In this document: piece after piece, positions 37,097-49,079 of the stretch
Layout: every line of letters starts with the position of its first letter
Numbering within the stretch: the stretch's first letter is position 1
Assembly: GCA_948474755.1 (NCBI GenBank)
Contig: CAOLHI010001810.1
Span: 186,001 to 250,000, forward strand
Direction of reading: 5' to 3'
Source: Ctenosaura bakeri
Taxonomy: Eukaryota > Chordata > Lepidosauria > Squamata > Iguanidae
Length of the DNA stretch: 64,000 nt
Translations under genes and position numbers: made by a program
The notes under the pieces: model-generated
The model's database searches: none
Seen by the model: the letters and a program-made list of their open reading frames with translations, nothing else
Told to the model about the DNA's origin: nothing

Positions 37097-37132
<36 letters not shown>
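37057..37132 (+). repeat. Compound (CT)n/(GTCT)n/(CA)n microsatellite
   Basis: Alternating CTCTCT, TGTCTGTC and CACACA tracts. The 161-residue minus-strand ORF and the 98-residue plus-strand ORF that cross it are low-complexity artefacts. Confidence 0.9.
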
Positions 37133-37419
37133 GCTCTATTACTTGTCCAGAGTCCAGACTAACTCTTCCTCAAAAGCATAACTTAATATTCCATTGTTCA
37201 ATCAACAGCCAAAGACAAAAATCTGCCTCATTGCCAAGTCTATGTGCCATTCTAAACTAAACAACAGGACAGGAAAAAATAGCATTTGAAATTATATATT
37301 GGTACTCGAATTACACCTCCTCCCACAATCCACCTTGCAAACTCAGGCCCTCTGGGGGATATTTACTTCAACCAGCCAGGACTAGACTGGCAACAGTAAC
37401 CCAGAGGACTTTTTCCTTC

Positions 37420-37690
37420 AGCCGCCCCTAGACTGTGGAATGACCTGCTGGAAGAGATTTGACAGCTCCAGTACTCTGTCCAAATTTAAAACAGTATTAA
37501 AGACCAGTCTCTTCTGGCAGGCCTATCCAGATGATTTTAAATTGTGAATTTTAACTAAGTATGGACTGTTTTAATTAGATATATTATTTGTTCTTTTTAA
37601 CTAATACTATGCATTTTAGCTGTTGTTTTTAATTGATGTTCTGTGTTTAATTGATGTTATATGTTACGTGTTGTTTCCTGTCTTGATCCA
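37420..37690 (+). mobile_element. L2-like LINE 3' end
   Basis: Contains CCCCTAGACTGTGGAATGAC (the 'LWNDL' codons) and CTTCTGGCAGGCCTATCCAG followed by a T-rich tail with TTTTAATT repeats, the pattern of L2-clade 3' ends in reptiles. It is truncated at the 5' end. Confidence 0.5.
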
Positions 37691-37778
37691 TGGCGAGGCA
37701 CAGGTAAGAAATAATAACAACAATCACCTCACCTTTCCATCCAACGATACTCAAGGCACTTTGCAAAGGATAATAAAC

Positions 37779-37815
37779 TCTCTGTCTCTCTGTCTGTCTG
37801 TCTGTCTGTCTGTTT
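37779..37815 (+). repeat. (TCTG)n microsatellite
   Basis: Tandem TCTG units preceded by CTCTCTGTC. It lies about 65 nt upstream of the putative 5' LTR of the provirus. Confidence 0.85.
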
Positions 37816-37878
37816 CTTTCTCTGTCTCCCCCACCCACCCACACATACTACAGTGGGTCAGCCTAGATGACCACTAGG

Positions 37879-38270
37879 TGTGAGGGAAAGCAGTTAATTG
37901 TCTTTGCAGATGAAGCTCCTCTGTGTTTGAAAAGAATACAGTAGAACTCTGTAAGATGAAATGAGAGGAATGTCTTGCTGCCTTTAGCTTAGTTAGAACT
38001 GATACATTAGTTGAAACATTTGCAGGCACAGAAGAAGAGCTCATTGTTTATTGTGCGGGGAAAAATGAAAGTAATGCTTCTTGTGTAGTCCAATTGTTCT
38101 CACACCTCTGAATATGAGATAACACTGAATTAGAAATGTATAAATGCTTGTAAGCTCAATGAAAGAGGGGCTCAGTTACTTTTGGGAGAGATCCCAGCTG
38201 AGCCTTGCCGGCAAAAAAAAAAAAAAGAAAATTCCTAACCAAAAGGGTCTTATCTCTGGTTTCTGCTTCA
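37879..38270 (+). repeat. Putative 5' LTR of the endogenous retrovirus
   Basis: The right edge is well defined: it ends TTTCTGCTTCA two bases before the primer binding site. A TATA box (TATAAA, 38139-38144) lies about 130 nt before that edge, as in a U3/R arrangement. The left edge is placed at the first TG-starting point (TGTGAGGG) and is uncertain. No canonical AATAAA was seen. No second full copy exists at the 3' side, so the edges cannot be checked by LTR comparison. Confidence 0.5.
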
Positions 38271-38272
38271 TC

Positions 38273-38290
38273 TGGGGGCTCGTCTGGGAT
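38273..38290 (+). promoter_or_regulatory. Primer binding site, tRNA-Pro type
   Basis: TGGGGGCTCGTCTGGGAT matches the proline-tRNA primer binding site typical of gammaretroviruses at 17 of 18 positions (one C to T change). It lies two bases after the LTR end, exactly where first-strand priming would occur. Confidence 0.8.
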
Positions 38291-38682
38291 TTGGGGCCTT
38301 TTGCCCTCTTGAGCGGCCACCGCCCCCCGTCTCTTTGCCCCACCAATTGGGGGCCTTGGGCGCCCCTGATGTTTAATAGGACAGTCCTCCTCATGGGGGT
38401 GTTGAACCAGGGGATCAGTTTGCCAGCCCAGGAACCCAGGAACAGTTTGGAAAATTGATACAGACACAGCCATAGACACACAGGGAAGGAGGGAGGGCCG
38501 TGCTGTCTGGATCAAAGTGTGAGTGTCTGGCATCGCAGTTTCCAACGCAGACCGTTGATCTTCCGGCTGCTTGGGTCAGTGCGTATACGTGTTTGTCTAT
38601 TCCGTATTGTCTCAAGCTGTTGGGACCCCTAACCCATAGCTCACCACCTTAACCTACTGTGTGTTGTCGTTTTGGGGTGGAA

Positions 38683-40663
38683 ATGGGTGGGGGAAGTAGC
38701 CGACAAACCCCGCTCCAGTGCATTTTGAAAAATTTTAAGAAAGGGTACGGAGGTGATTATGGCTGCCCCAAGATGACACCAGGCAGGTTGCAGAACCTGT
38801 GTGAGGTAGAGTAGCCGTCATTTAAAGTAGGTTGGCCATCTGAGGGGAGCTTGGACCTGGATAAGATTAAGGCTGTGTACACAGTGGTGGTAGGGAACCC
38901 TGGACACCTGGACCAATATCCCTAGATAGATTCTTGGGACACTATAGTGACTGAATCCCCACCTTGGCTCGAGAGGTGCAAGGAGCAGTGTAGTAAAGTC
39001 ATGTTAGTAATGAAGGATAAGACTCGGAAGAAACTTGGAAGGGGCCCTATAATTTTACATAGTCCACCTGAGGGACCAGAGGAACCTAATGCGCCCCCAC
39101 CATATGTTGCACTGGTTCACAATCACGCAGCCCAGACAGCCCAGGTGGCACAGGCAGCAGAGGTTCCAGCAGCGCAAGCAGCGGAAACCCTACTGACACC
39201 TATGGTAGTACAAGCAACTGGGCCTCCACCTGTACAAGTAGCAGAGGCACTGGCGCTGCCACCAGTGAGCCAGCCTATACCAATGACCCTAGGGGAGAAG
39301 GTACCATCGCGAATTTCTACAAATCCCTTCTTCAATCAGCTATCTGTGGATCCTCAACGTCCCTCAATACCATCTGCCTCTTCTGCGACAGACACACAGA
39401 TTTCCCAAGCACCAGGAACTCTGTAAAGCTTATATCCTACACTATCTACAGGGGAAGGAGGAATGCAATATCTCCTAAGCCCCACAGATGCGTTCAACCT
39501 TAGAGATGGGCCCAAGGTGAAAGCTAAAAGGTCAAAGAGGCTACAGGATAAGCCCCCTCCCCAGACCCAGAGTAAAGGAAGTGGAGAGGAAGAGGGGGAT
39601 GGAAGTGGTGAAGAAGAGGTAGTGGCCCCGCTCAGACAGATCAACCAACTGGTAGCTGATGCCCAGCAGCCAGGGGGTTACCGGCGAGTTCAGAGTTATC
39701 AATATATGCCCTTCACCACATTTGACCTCCTTAATTGGAAGACACATTACGCTACTTATACAGATAAGCCACAAGAAATAATAGAACTTTGCTCCAATAT
39801 TATGGCCTCACATGTCCCTAATTGGCAGGATTGTCAGCAGTTGCTTCTGACTTTGTTCACTATTGAGGAGCGAAGAAGGATAATCCAACATGCAGAACGG
39901 ATAGCTAGGAACAGGTCACCTCCTGGAGAGGCGAACCCCGAACAATGGATGAGAGGCAGAGTTCCTCTAGCTGACCCAGGATGGGATCCGAATAATCCTG
40001 ACCAGATGAATATGCTTACTGATTATCAAGCCCTTCTAGTGGAGGCTATGAGAGAAGGAATGAATGTTAAGGAATGTTAACATGTCCGAAGTATCAGAGA
40101 TACTTCAGGGACCCACCGAATCTCCAAGGGCATATTTGGAAAGGTTACTTGATGCCTATAGATGACGCAGGCAACCAACAGATGGTGAACTTGGCCTTTG
40201 TGTCCCAAAGTTATCCTGACATACAGAAGAAGCTCCAGAAACAAGAAGGATTTACAGGCATGAATTTGAGCCAGCTGTTGGAAATTGCCCAGAAAGTGTA
40301 TGTGAATAGAGATCAAGAGGAGAAACAGGAAAAGGACAGGCGGATGCATAAGAAGGTGGAGTTGCTGGCCGCTGCATTGAATACTCAGAAGGGAGATTCC
40401 AAGTGAGGAGGAGGGAAAGGCAGGAGGAGAGGAGAGAGACAGAGGCCCCGATTGGGAAGAAATCAGTGTGCAATCTGTAAACAGGAAGGTCACTGGAAGA
40501 ATGAATGTCCCAATCGACCTGACCAAGGGCCAGCTGGGCCACAAAGGGGCCGAGGAAGAGGTGGCGGGGCGGAAGCGTACGAGTAGTTGATGGACGATAT
40601 GAGAGACAAAGAGAAGAACCCTATGAGACCATAGGGATGGCGGAACTGGAGCAATGGGATTAG
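38683..40663 (+). pseudogene. Gammaretrovirus-like gag, broken
   Basis: The start ATG gives an MGGG N-terminus suited to myristoylation, as in matrix proteins. A PPPY late-domain motif occurs near 39090, the capsid-like region lies at about 39650-40350, and one CCHC zinc knuckle (CAICKQEGHWKNEC) at 40467-40508. Damage includes in-frame stops at 38812, 38923, 39424 and 40404, a frame change near 40075 and another near 40570. The final UAG at 40661-40663 sits where gammaretroviruses have the readthrough stop between gag and pol. The copy cannot make a complete Gag. Confidence 0.8.
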
Positions 40664-43600
40664 GACAGACCGGGGCCCTTGTTGCTGGCCCCAGGGAGCC
40701 CATGGTCACGGCAAAGGTAGGGGGCCAGCCCATTCCAATGATGATAGACACAGGCACTACCTGATCTGTTGTAACAACCCCCCTAGCCCCGAAAACCACC
40801 ATCTGTATAAAGATAGTTGGAGCAACAGGAAAAACTGAAAAAAGGCCCTTGTTGGAGAAAAGGACTGTAGACTTGGGAAGGCATCAAGTTACACATCAGT
40901 TCCTTTATCTGCCAGGCTGTCCAGTGCCTCTGATGGGAAGAGAATTATTATCAAAGTTAAGGACACAGATTACTTTTGAGGATGACGGATCAGCCGAGGT
41001 GAGGGTCCGAGGACCATGCAGTTTGCTGGTCACGTACCCTATGGAAGAGGAATGGAGAACTCATCAAATCCTTATGAACCAGGAAGAAGGGAATGTCCAC
41101 TAGGGACCTCCAGGGGTATGGGCAGAAGATAATCCACCAGGGTTAGCCCGAAATATAGCCCCGGTTGTAGTTGAGTTAAAGAGCCACTCCAGTACATGTA
41201 AGACAATACAATCTGCTCAGGGCAGCCATAGAAGGAATACAGAAGCACACAGATCGACTGTTGAAGTATCAGATCCCCAGAGAATGTCAATCTCCATGGA
41301 ACACCCCACTCCTGCCAGTTCAAAGGCCTGGAACGAATGACTATCGGCCTGTGCAATACTTAAGAATGGTAAATCAAGCGACAGTAACTAGTCACCCGGT
41401 GGTGCCAAATCCATATGTGTTGATGGGGCTGGTTCCCTCAGCGGCAACTCATTTTACTATCTTAGATCTTAAGGATACCTTTTTCTGCATACGGTTGGCC
41501 CCAAAGAGTCAGGCCATCTTTGCTTTTCAATGGGAAGACGGAATTACAGGAAGGAAGTTCCAGTACACCTGGACCGGCTTACCGCAAGGGTGGAAGAACT
41601 CGCCTACAATATTTGGGACATGATTGAGTCAAGATTTGCAGTGATTTCCATCAGAACCGGGGCAAAGAGTTCTGTTGCAATATGTGGATGACCTTCTGTT
41701 AGCAGCGGTAGGTGAAGAGGAATGCAGGAAAGGGAATGATGAGTTGCTCCACCTCCTGTGGGAAGCCGGATATAAGGTTTCTAGGAAGAAAGCACAGCTA
41801 TGCCTATCAGAAGTGCATTATTTGGGATATCAAGTTTTCCAGGGAAAACGTGCCTTAGGGCCAGAAAGAAAGGAGACAGTGTGTGCATTCCCGGAACCCC
41901 AGAACAGGAAGATGGTCCGTGAATTCTTTGGTGTGGCTGGATTCTGTCGAATCTGGATCCCCAACTTTGCTGTGATGAGCAAGCCCTTGTATGTGGCAGC
42001 TACAGGGCCGGAAGCTGCTGAGTTTAAGTGGGGAAAAGAACAAAAGGCAGCGTGGTTACAGATAAAGAAAGCCCTGATGGAAGCCCCAACATTGGGATTG
42101 CCAGATGTTACCAAACCATTTATCCTGTATGTGGATGAAACGAAGAATGTGGCCGTAGGAGTTTTAACCCAGCAGTTAGGATCATGGCAGCGACTCGTGG
42201 CTTATCTTTCAAAACAACTGGATCCTGTGGCCCAAGGATGGCCAGGATGTCTTCGAGCCATTGCAGTCACAGCACTATTAGTTAAGGAGGCCGACAAATT
42301 AATATTAGGTCAGATGTTGACTGTTAGAGTACCTCATGCAGTTACTACTTTGATGGAGTATAAAGGAAACTATTGGTTCACCAATAGTCGAATGTTGAAG
42401 TACCAAGGAATGTTGTGCAAGAATCCCCGGATTCAACTTGAGACTACCACTACCCTGAACCCAGCTACACTGCTCCCGGTGGAGACAGAGCACCTCCAGC
42501 ATGATTGCATTCAGACGATGGATGAGGTAGACTCCAGCCGTCCGGACCTCTGGGACACTCCGTGGCCGAATCCAGATGTCACCTATTACACTGATGGAAG
42601 TAGCTTTGTGCAGGAAGGATGGAGGATGGCTGGATATGTGGTGGTGACCGAGGGAAAGGTAGAGGAAGCTCGACCATTGCCACCTGGAACGTCAGCTCAG
42701 AAGGCAGAACTTATCGCCCTCATCCGAGCCCTTGAACTAGCAGAGGAACTCACTGTGAATATCTACACTGACTCAAAGTATGCATTTATCACCTGGCGTG
42801 CCCATGGAGCTTTGTACAAGGAAAAAGTTTGATTAATTCGGCAGGGCAGAATATAAAATATGGGAGGGAAATAGAAGAGCTGCTTCGGGTATTCTGGATC
42901 CCAAAGAGAGTGGCCGTGATTCACTGCCGGGGACACCAAAAGGGAGGTGATCCAGTGGCAAAGGGAAATCGGATGGCGGATCAAGCAGCAAAAGCAGCAG
43001 CTGAGGAAGGTATGTGAAAGGAACAAACAGGAAACCCTCTTGGCTCCGTTATTCCAAGTATCTTTGAAAGAAATGAGTCCAACTTACTCCAAGGAAGAGG
43101 ATGAATTAGCTAGGCAGGACTTCAAGGCAATCAAAGGAAATGATGGATGGTGGAGGCTGCCAGATGGGAGAATTTATTTGCCCCGACACTTGGGATGGCC
43201 AGTGATCCAGAAGCCACATGAAGCTACTCATCTACGGAAAACGGCCTTAGCCAAGTTGTTGGAAAAGGAAGTGTATCTTGATGGGCTGCACAGATTTGCT
43301 GCCCTAGCCTCCTCCAGGTGTCAGTTGTGTGCCAAAATCAATTCCCGGCAAGGACCCAGAATGATGGAAGGATGACAGTATCAAGGAAGCAGCCCCTTTG
43401 AATCATTGGTGGTAGATTTCACCAAATTACCCCAAGCTGGAGTCTATCGTTATCTCCTAGTCTTTGTTTGTACTTATACTGGGTGGATAGAGGCTTATCC
43501 CACCCGAACTGAGAAAACAAGGGAGGTTGTACAGGTTATGCTACGAGACATCATCCCCAGACATGGGATACCACACCATATAGACTCAGATAATGGACCC

Positions 43601-44229
43601 GCCTTTGTGCACAAGATCATCAAGGATTTAACCACAACTCTGGGGATCACCTGGAAATTACACTGTTCCTACAGGCCCTAAAGTTCAGGAAAAGTGGAAA
43701 GGATGAACCGGACCCTGAAGACCCAATTGTCCAAATTATGTCAAGAAACAAAGCTGAAGTAGCTGGATGTTCTTCCCATAGCACTCTTTAGGATACAATG
43801 CACATCACATCAAATTACAGGGTTGTCCCCCTTTGAGCTGATGTATGGGCAACCCCCTACTATTTTGAGTGGACTGAGGGGCGACACAAAAGAGTTGGGA
43901 AACATAACTCTGCAGGAGGAAGTTAGTGCATTAGGGAAAGCCCTGAGCAAGATGAAGAGATACACATTAGAACAGAGTCTCCCCTTTTTACAACACAGGC
44001 ACACCCCTTCCAGCCAGGAGACGAGGTATGGGTGAAGGATTGGAAAGGGGAACCACTTGGTCTGGGGTGGAGGGGGCCCTATCAGATTATCTTAACAACA
44101 CCCACCGCAGTAAAGGTAGCAGGATTGAAACCTTGGGTGCATTATACTAGAATAAAAAGAGCATGTACTGATTGGACTGCTGCCCCAATCACAGGGCAGC
44201 CATTGAAACTGAAAATTACAAGAAAGTAG
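40664..44229 (+). pseudogene. Gammaretrovirus-like pol (protease, RT-RNase H, integrase), broken
   Basis: The order of domains is typical. Protease DTG is at 40747-40755, RT has YVDD at 41681-41692, and RNase H has YTDGSS near 42587 and IYTDSK near 42763. The integrase zinc-binding HHCC region is near 43215-43330, the catalytic VDF and DSDNGPAF motifs and a GKVER glutamate lie between 43410 and 43700, and a GPY-type C-terminal segment is near 44070. The longest intact piece is 41675-42832 (385 codons, RT thumb to RNase H). Stops at 40762, 41101, 41621, 43373, 43679 and near 43760, and frame changes near 41110-41260, 42830, 42950 and 44032, make it inactive. Confidence 0.85.
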
Positions 44230-44329
44230 TAAGGAAGACTGGGACTAGGCCCTGCTGTGTTCGCATCCCGGGAAGCTGAACACCCAGCACACGGCCAGAT
44301 CCCCATCTGGAGATCTGGTTTCTGCTTCA
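44230..44329 (+). repeat. Remnant of the provirus 3' end
   Basis: About 100 nt after pol the sequence TCTGGTTTCTGCTTCA repeats exactly the last 16 nt of the 5' LTR. Upstream of that there is no clear similarity to the 5' LTR and no room for an env gene. I read this as the tail of a 3' LTR left after a deletion that removed env and most of the LTR. No flanking target duplication was found. Confidence 0.5.
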
Positions 44330-45574
44330 ATACAGAGCACAGTAATCTTGAGTCTCTCTGAATTCCCATGAGGACAGCCCGGAGGGTGCTTCCTTTCTTC
44401 AGCCCTAAGGCAAATGGCAGTTGAACTGCCAGTGTTCCTTCTGGCAGTTGGAGCTCAGTGTTCTTTCTGGCAGGAAGAAGAGGGGATGAGCTGCTTCTTC
44501 TCTGACACACAGAGCATTCTAGCCTGCTCTTCTTGCCACAATGGTCTTCTCATAAGGCAGTGGATGTAACTTCCTGGTGGCCCTGGGGCTCCTAGCCAGT
44601 GGCACAGGCCAGCAAGTGCATCCATTCTGTCTTTATGAAGCCCACAACTGATAAACTGTGAAGTCACCAGATACTCACTTGTCAATCTACCTTTATTGTG
44701 TGATGCTTTCACCAGCCTGGGCCAACTTTTCACCAAAACGATAAAGCATTTTCAGAAGTTGGAATCTAAAGCTTCAGAGGAACTGTGGATTCTTTTTAGA
44801 GAGGAGCTGCACCTTTGGATAAGCCTTTGCCTCTGATGGTCAGTAGGACAGCTTCCTATGGAATTTATTCAGCTCTCTTTTGTCACATCATTTGGCCTTG
44901 TATACATTTCTTTAAAAAATAAAGGACTGAATTAGAACCTCAACATGAGAGGTGGTGGCCTTAACCTTTTGCTTTGTTACCGCTTCAAAATAAAAGGGAA
45001 GGAAGCTGTGTCTGCTATTCACAGTGGGAGGCATGCAACCTCCCATTGACACCAATAAGTTCTTTCCTCCTTAATTAATATCCTGTCTTTCTCTTGGCAC
45101 AGGACCCAAACAACTCTCACACACCCTGTGTGTCACACTGAAAATAGTAGCCCCGGGAAAAGTAAACCAGTTCCAACCAACACCACACTGAGGACAAAGA
45201 ACTGCCTTTGACAGTCTCTGTCACCCTGTGTGCCACCTGTTTGCCCAGACTACCATTCCCAGTAGTCCTCAACTGTTATTGGAAACAAAAGTAGCAACAA
45301 CAGTAGGTTAGCTATCCTGTCTTAATGCAGCCATAGGAAAGGGGAGTCACTTGTAGATGGGACAGGGATTCATGATTTCCTGATTAGCAGTAGGGAGGAG
45401 AAAGGAAGGGGCTGGGGTCAGGGAGAAATGAAAATTTTAGCACTCCTTTCTACCTGACCACTAAAAGCACATTCCTAAAAGGCTTCCTCAAGTGTCTGAG
45501 CCCTTAGTGGACAATGACTCCATCTTTTTAAAAAAACAAGGGAGTTTAGAACCTCGTTCAGCCCAAGGCTGTTG

Positions 45575-45900
45575 TTTGTTATTATGATTTACCATCAAGT
45601 CATGGATGAGACTGTGAGAGATGTCCATGAATCTCCTTCATCAACAGTCCTGCTCAACAGCTCTGTTCAAGTCTAGCATGGTGAGAGTTGAGGCTGTAGT
45701 CCATCTGTTGTGTGGTCCTTCTCTTTTCCTACTGCCTTCCCCATTGCTGAACATTATTGTCTTTTCCAGTGAGTTATGTCATCTCATGATATGTCCAAAG
45801 TACAATAGACTTATTTTAGTCATTTTGCTTTCTGGTGACAGTTCATGCTCGATCTGCTCTAGGACCCCCAGCCTGTTATTAATTTTAGCTGTTAATTAAT
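45575..45900 (-). mobile_element. LINE reverse-transcriptase C-terminal fragment
   Basis: Read on the minus strand it encodes EQIEHELSPESKMTKISLLY, then FGHIMR, SLEKTIM and a basic GSRKREG stretch, interrupted by stops. The FGHIMR...LEKTIM pattern belongs to non-LTR retrotransposon ORFs common in reptiles (RTE/R4-like; exact clade not resolved). Confidence 0.5.
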
Positions 45901-45939
45901 CTTTGCTGCCACCACCCACTGAATTCTGGACACTTGGAC

Positions 45940-46545
45940 AGTACAGTGGGACGCTGTCCAGTCATGTCAATCCCTAAGCTTAAGGATCTTCCTTTTCCCC
46001 CAGTCTATCCAGCGTTGGCGTGGGAAGGAGAGAAACAGGGTTTTTACAGAAAGTATTTATTAAAGGCATGCAAATGAACAAGACAATAACACACATGGAA
46101 GGCTCCCCCCTCCCAGGCACGCTTAGTTACAAGTAGTTACAAAAACAGATATAAAAGCACAGATACATTCTTTAGATCAGCCAGCCTCCAAAATAACAGA
46201 AAAGTCCCTAACGTGACTAGATAACTATTTCTAGTACTCACAGATGTTCATAGCTTAGATGTTCTACGAGGAAGAAGCCAGGAGGCGAGGCCTGCGGCCT
46301 GCAAGCCTGCAACTGGCACAGATCCCCTCTCCCTTTGTTGTTCTCCTTTGTTATCTCTTTGTTATCTCTCTCGGTCACATGGCCTCTAAGAAGTTTTATA
46401 ACTTCTCCTTGGAAGCATCTCGAAGCCTCCTGAAGATGCTCACCTCTTTCCTTTTTGATTGGTCAAGTCTCATCCTGTGACCTATGATGCTGACCCACAT
46501 GACCTATGATGCTGAGCCACACTAAAATGTAATCTAATCCCAACA
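45940..46545 (-). repeat. Possible solo LTR
   Basis: On the minus strand it starts TGTTGGGATTAG, has two tandem copies of a block of about 21 nt (CATAGGTCA inside each, plus 46478-46522), a TATA-like TTTATATC, and AATAAATACTTTCTG near the end. These are LTR-like features. No internal retroviral region is attached and no target duplication was found. Confidence 0.3.
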
Positions 46546-47054
46546 CCTCATTAACCCTTGGTTTACCTGAAGAGGGAAGTGTCCCCCTTTAGCTAAGTCT
46601 AGATAATGGGAAGCCTCATTATCACAGTGTGCACCATATTAGCTGTAATAAACTAAGGATTTGTTGAGAGAGATGACAGAATGGACACAGTGTCTGTAGT
46701 AGCAGCAGCTAATAAAAAGGGGTGGAGTCTGATGAGAATAGAAAATAAAATCTCTGATATCTAGAAAGTCTCCTAGATGGTGGCCACAGCAATGAGATGG
46801 TAGGAAGCCCTCACATTGTTGGTGGGGATGGGGATAAGGGAAAGCCCTCATGTTTGATGGCAATGGTTGGGATAAATGAAAGTCTTCACAGTTGGGGGCA
46901 GCAGAGGAATAAGCAATAAAAACCCTCACACATTCCACTTTATAGAAAGGGGAAAATTCATACAGAAGCTGGGAAACCATTAAACGGTGGTGTCATGACG
47001 TAGGAACTCCCAAGGGCCAGACTGGACTCCCTGGAGGGCTGAGCCTCCCCCATT

Positions 47055-47830
47055 TTAAAGCATCACCACCGCGTTCATTTTATTATAGACTCTTTGTAAA
47101 TTGTCAAAAATTGCTATTACTGTTTGAGCAGTTAGAAGACACTGTTCAGCCAGAAAGTCAGGGTTAGAATTAAAGTTATAATTCTTTGGGGAGTTTGAAA
47201 TGTCTTCTGGAGGGCAGAGTGTGAAGAAAGCTGCTAAGTCACAGTTCTCCTGAGTCACCACAGGGGAGGCATTACTCAGTACAGCAAACTGATTGTTTAA
47301 GGTGATAGTAGATGAAGAAGGTGAATTACCCACAGGGCAATCTGATGTTAGGAGTTCATCAATCTTCAGTTGTTTTACTGCTTTTGTTGATGGTTGGCCA
47401 GGACTAATTCTCTGGCGTTTGTTGCCCATTGGATGGACCATTTAAGCTGGTGCTCCAAAATCAGAAATTCAGCTAATCAGCCGTAATGCCTTTCCTCCTC
47501 CTGTTCTTCAGTGCTGACACTGCCTTTTTAAACTCAGGGAAACTCCAGGAATTTTCTCCCAAAAACCTTTCAGACAGATTTTACTTTTGCTTTTCTTTCT
47601 CTCAACGCCAGACCAGCTCAAGTTACGGGCTTAGCTCTCCCACTCAAAGGTCACCTGCGGGAGGTCACAGCAGCTCTGCACCAGGAAATAGTCAGAACTG
47701 CTTCGCCACTATTGGCTTGAGCCCATCAGCCAACCAGGACCACTCAAGCTGCTGCTACTGAAGCCAAAGGGAGTGGCCGCCCTAAGCACAGACCGGCAGC
47801 CAAAGTATCAGCATGTGTCAGGGAGAAGGA
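47055..47830 (-). mobile_element. 5' end and ORF1-like segment of a LINE
   Basis: A 128-codon minus-strand ORF (47055-47441) begins MVHPMGNKRQRISPGQ and contains LNNQFAVLS, a segment reminiscent of L1-type ORF1 N-termini. It is preceded by a relatively GC-rich, ORF-poor stretch up to about 47830 that would be a 5' UTR. No RT segment follows, so it would be a 3'-truncated or rearranged copy. Identity is uncertain. Confidence 0.35.
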
Positions 47831-49079
47831 GTAATGTCATTTTTAAAAAACAAAAACAAACAAACTGATATTGCTCTCAAGAACATGATACCTATCTTGG
47901 AAAATATAGCGGGCCATCCATATATATGGGGGATCTGTTCCAAATAGTGGAAATTGTGAATGTTTGCATCCCATTATATTCAATGGCAGTGACATGTATG
48001 CAGATGTTTCAGCGCATCCGTGTGCACAATGCCACCATTTTAGGTATAGGAGGCAACACTCTGCAGTTGCTCAAAGTCATTGATCTGGAGGTCATAGGTA
48101 AGGAGGTCTCACAGTACTGAGTTAGAATTTCAGTTCTGTATCACTATTCTAAAACAGTACAACTGTTTATCTGTGCCTTGCATTCAAAGGTTTCTGTCAA
48201 ATGTCAGATCATTCCAATAATATATGGAAGGTGGCATGGGGAAATGGGAATGGTGCTCTTTGAATCTATCCTTATTTTATCCAAGGTCATAAAGATCCAG
48301 CTTATGTTGTTTTATTCTTTCAAACTGCATCTGTGCAGAAAATTCTGAGCATTTGGAAAAATCTTAAAAGGTCAGGAGAATAGGCCAAAAGACTTTATAC
48401 GATAAAAGCAATTAATTCCATCATTTATAGTTCATTCAGGATTTAACATGCTCATGAGCACAGCACAAATACGTATGTTTGTCATTCTGTACGTTATCTC
48501 ACCATGCCATGAATTCTTTTGCTCAAAATAACAGCAAATTCAAAGAATTGCTGATAGCATCATTTGTTCATTTCAAAACAAGCTTCCCAAGCATCCAGTA
48601 TGGTGCCTTGGGCTGAGGAATAAATCAAGAAAACAGCAGATAAGAATCAGAGCCTCCTTTATACAGTGTTCAGCCTGGAAACATGAGCTAAAATCAGCAA
48701 ATAGTTGCCTTAGCATTCTTTCACACATTACAAAAAAAGACTAAGGATGGTCTAAGCCAGGGATTTGTGGAGACCATTTAATTATGAGAGAAGTGGGATG
48801 TATAGCCTATTTTTGTTCTCTTTGAATACTAATATATAGCAATTTATTTATTTGTATTTAAAATATTTTTGTCTTCCTCTCTGTTATAAGACCTCAGGGC
48901 AGCCTGCAATTAAATACTATAACCATTTTAAATAATTCCAGATTAAATTATTTAAAAATAATTTAAATAAGATAAAAGCACATTAAATAGATCATCAATT
49001 TAAAACAGAAGAAAAGGCTAAAACAGTTAAAATGATTACATGCACATTTAAAAGAAAAAGATAAAGCCCCAAATACATT

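Noticed and set aside
36647..37132. 161-residue minus-strand ORF
   Set aside because: Its N-terminal part translates a CA/CT/TCTG microsatellite (CVCVCVRERER) and the rest has no features.
38156..38545. 129- and 101-residue minus-strand ORFs over the provirus leader
   Set aside because: Antisense to the LTR end, primer binding site and leader. They include a poly-Phe tract from the poly(A) stretch.
40077..40802. 241-residue minus-strand ORF
   Set aside because: Antisense shadow of the gag nucleocapsid and protease region, which has clear CCHC and DTG motifs on the plus strand.
47911..48065. A further Tigger-like end (CCATCCATATATATGGGGGA)
   Set aside because: Only one end resembles a family terminus and no matching right end was found.
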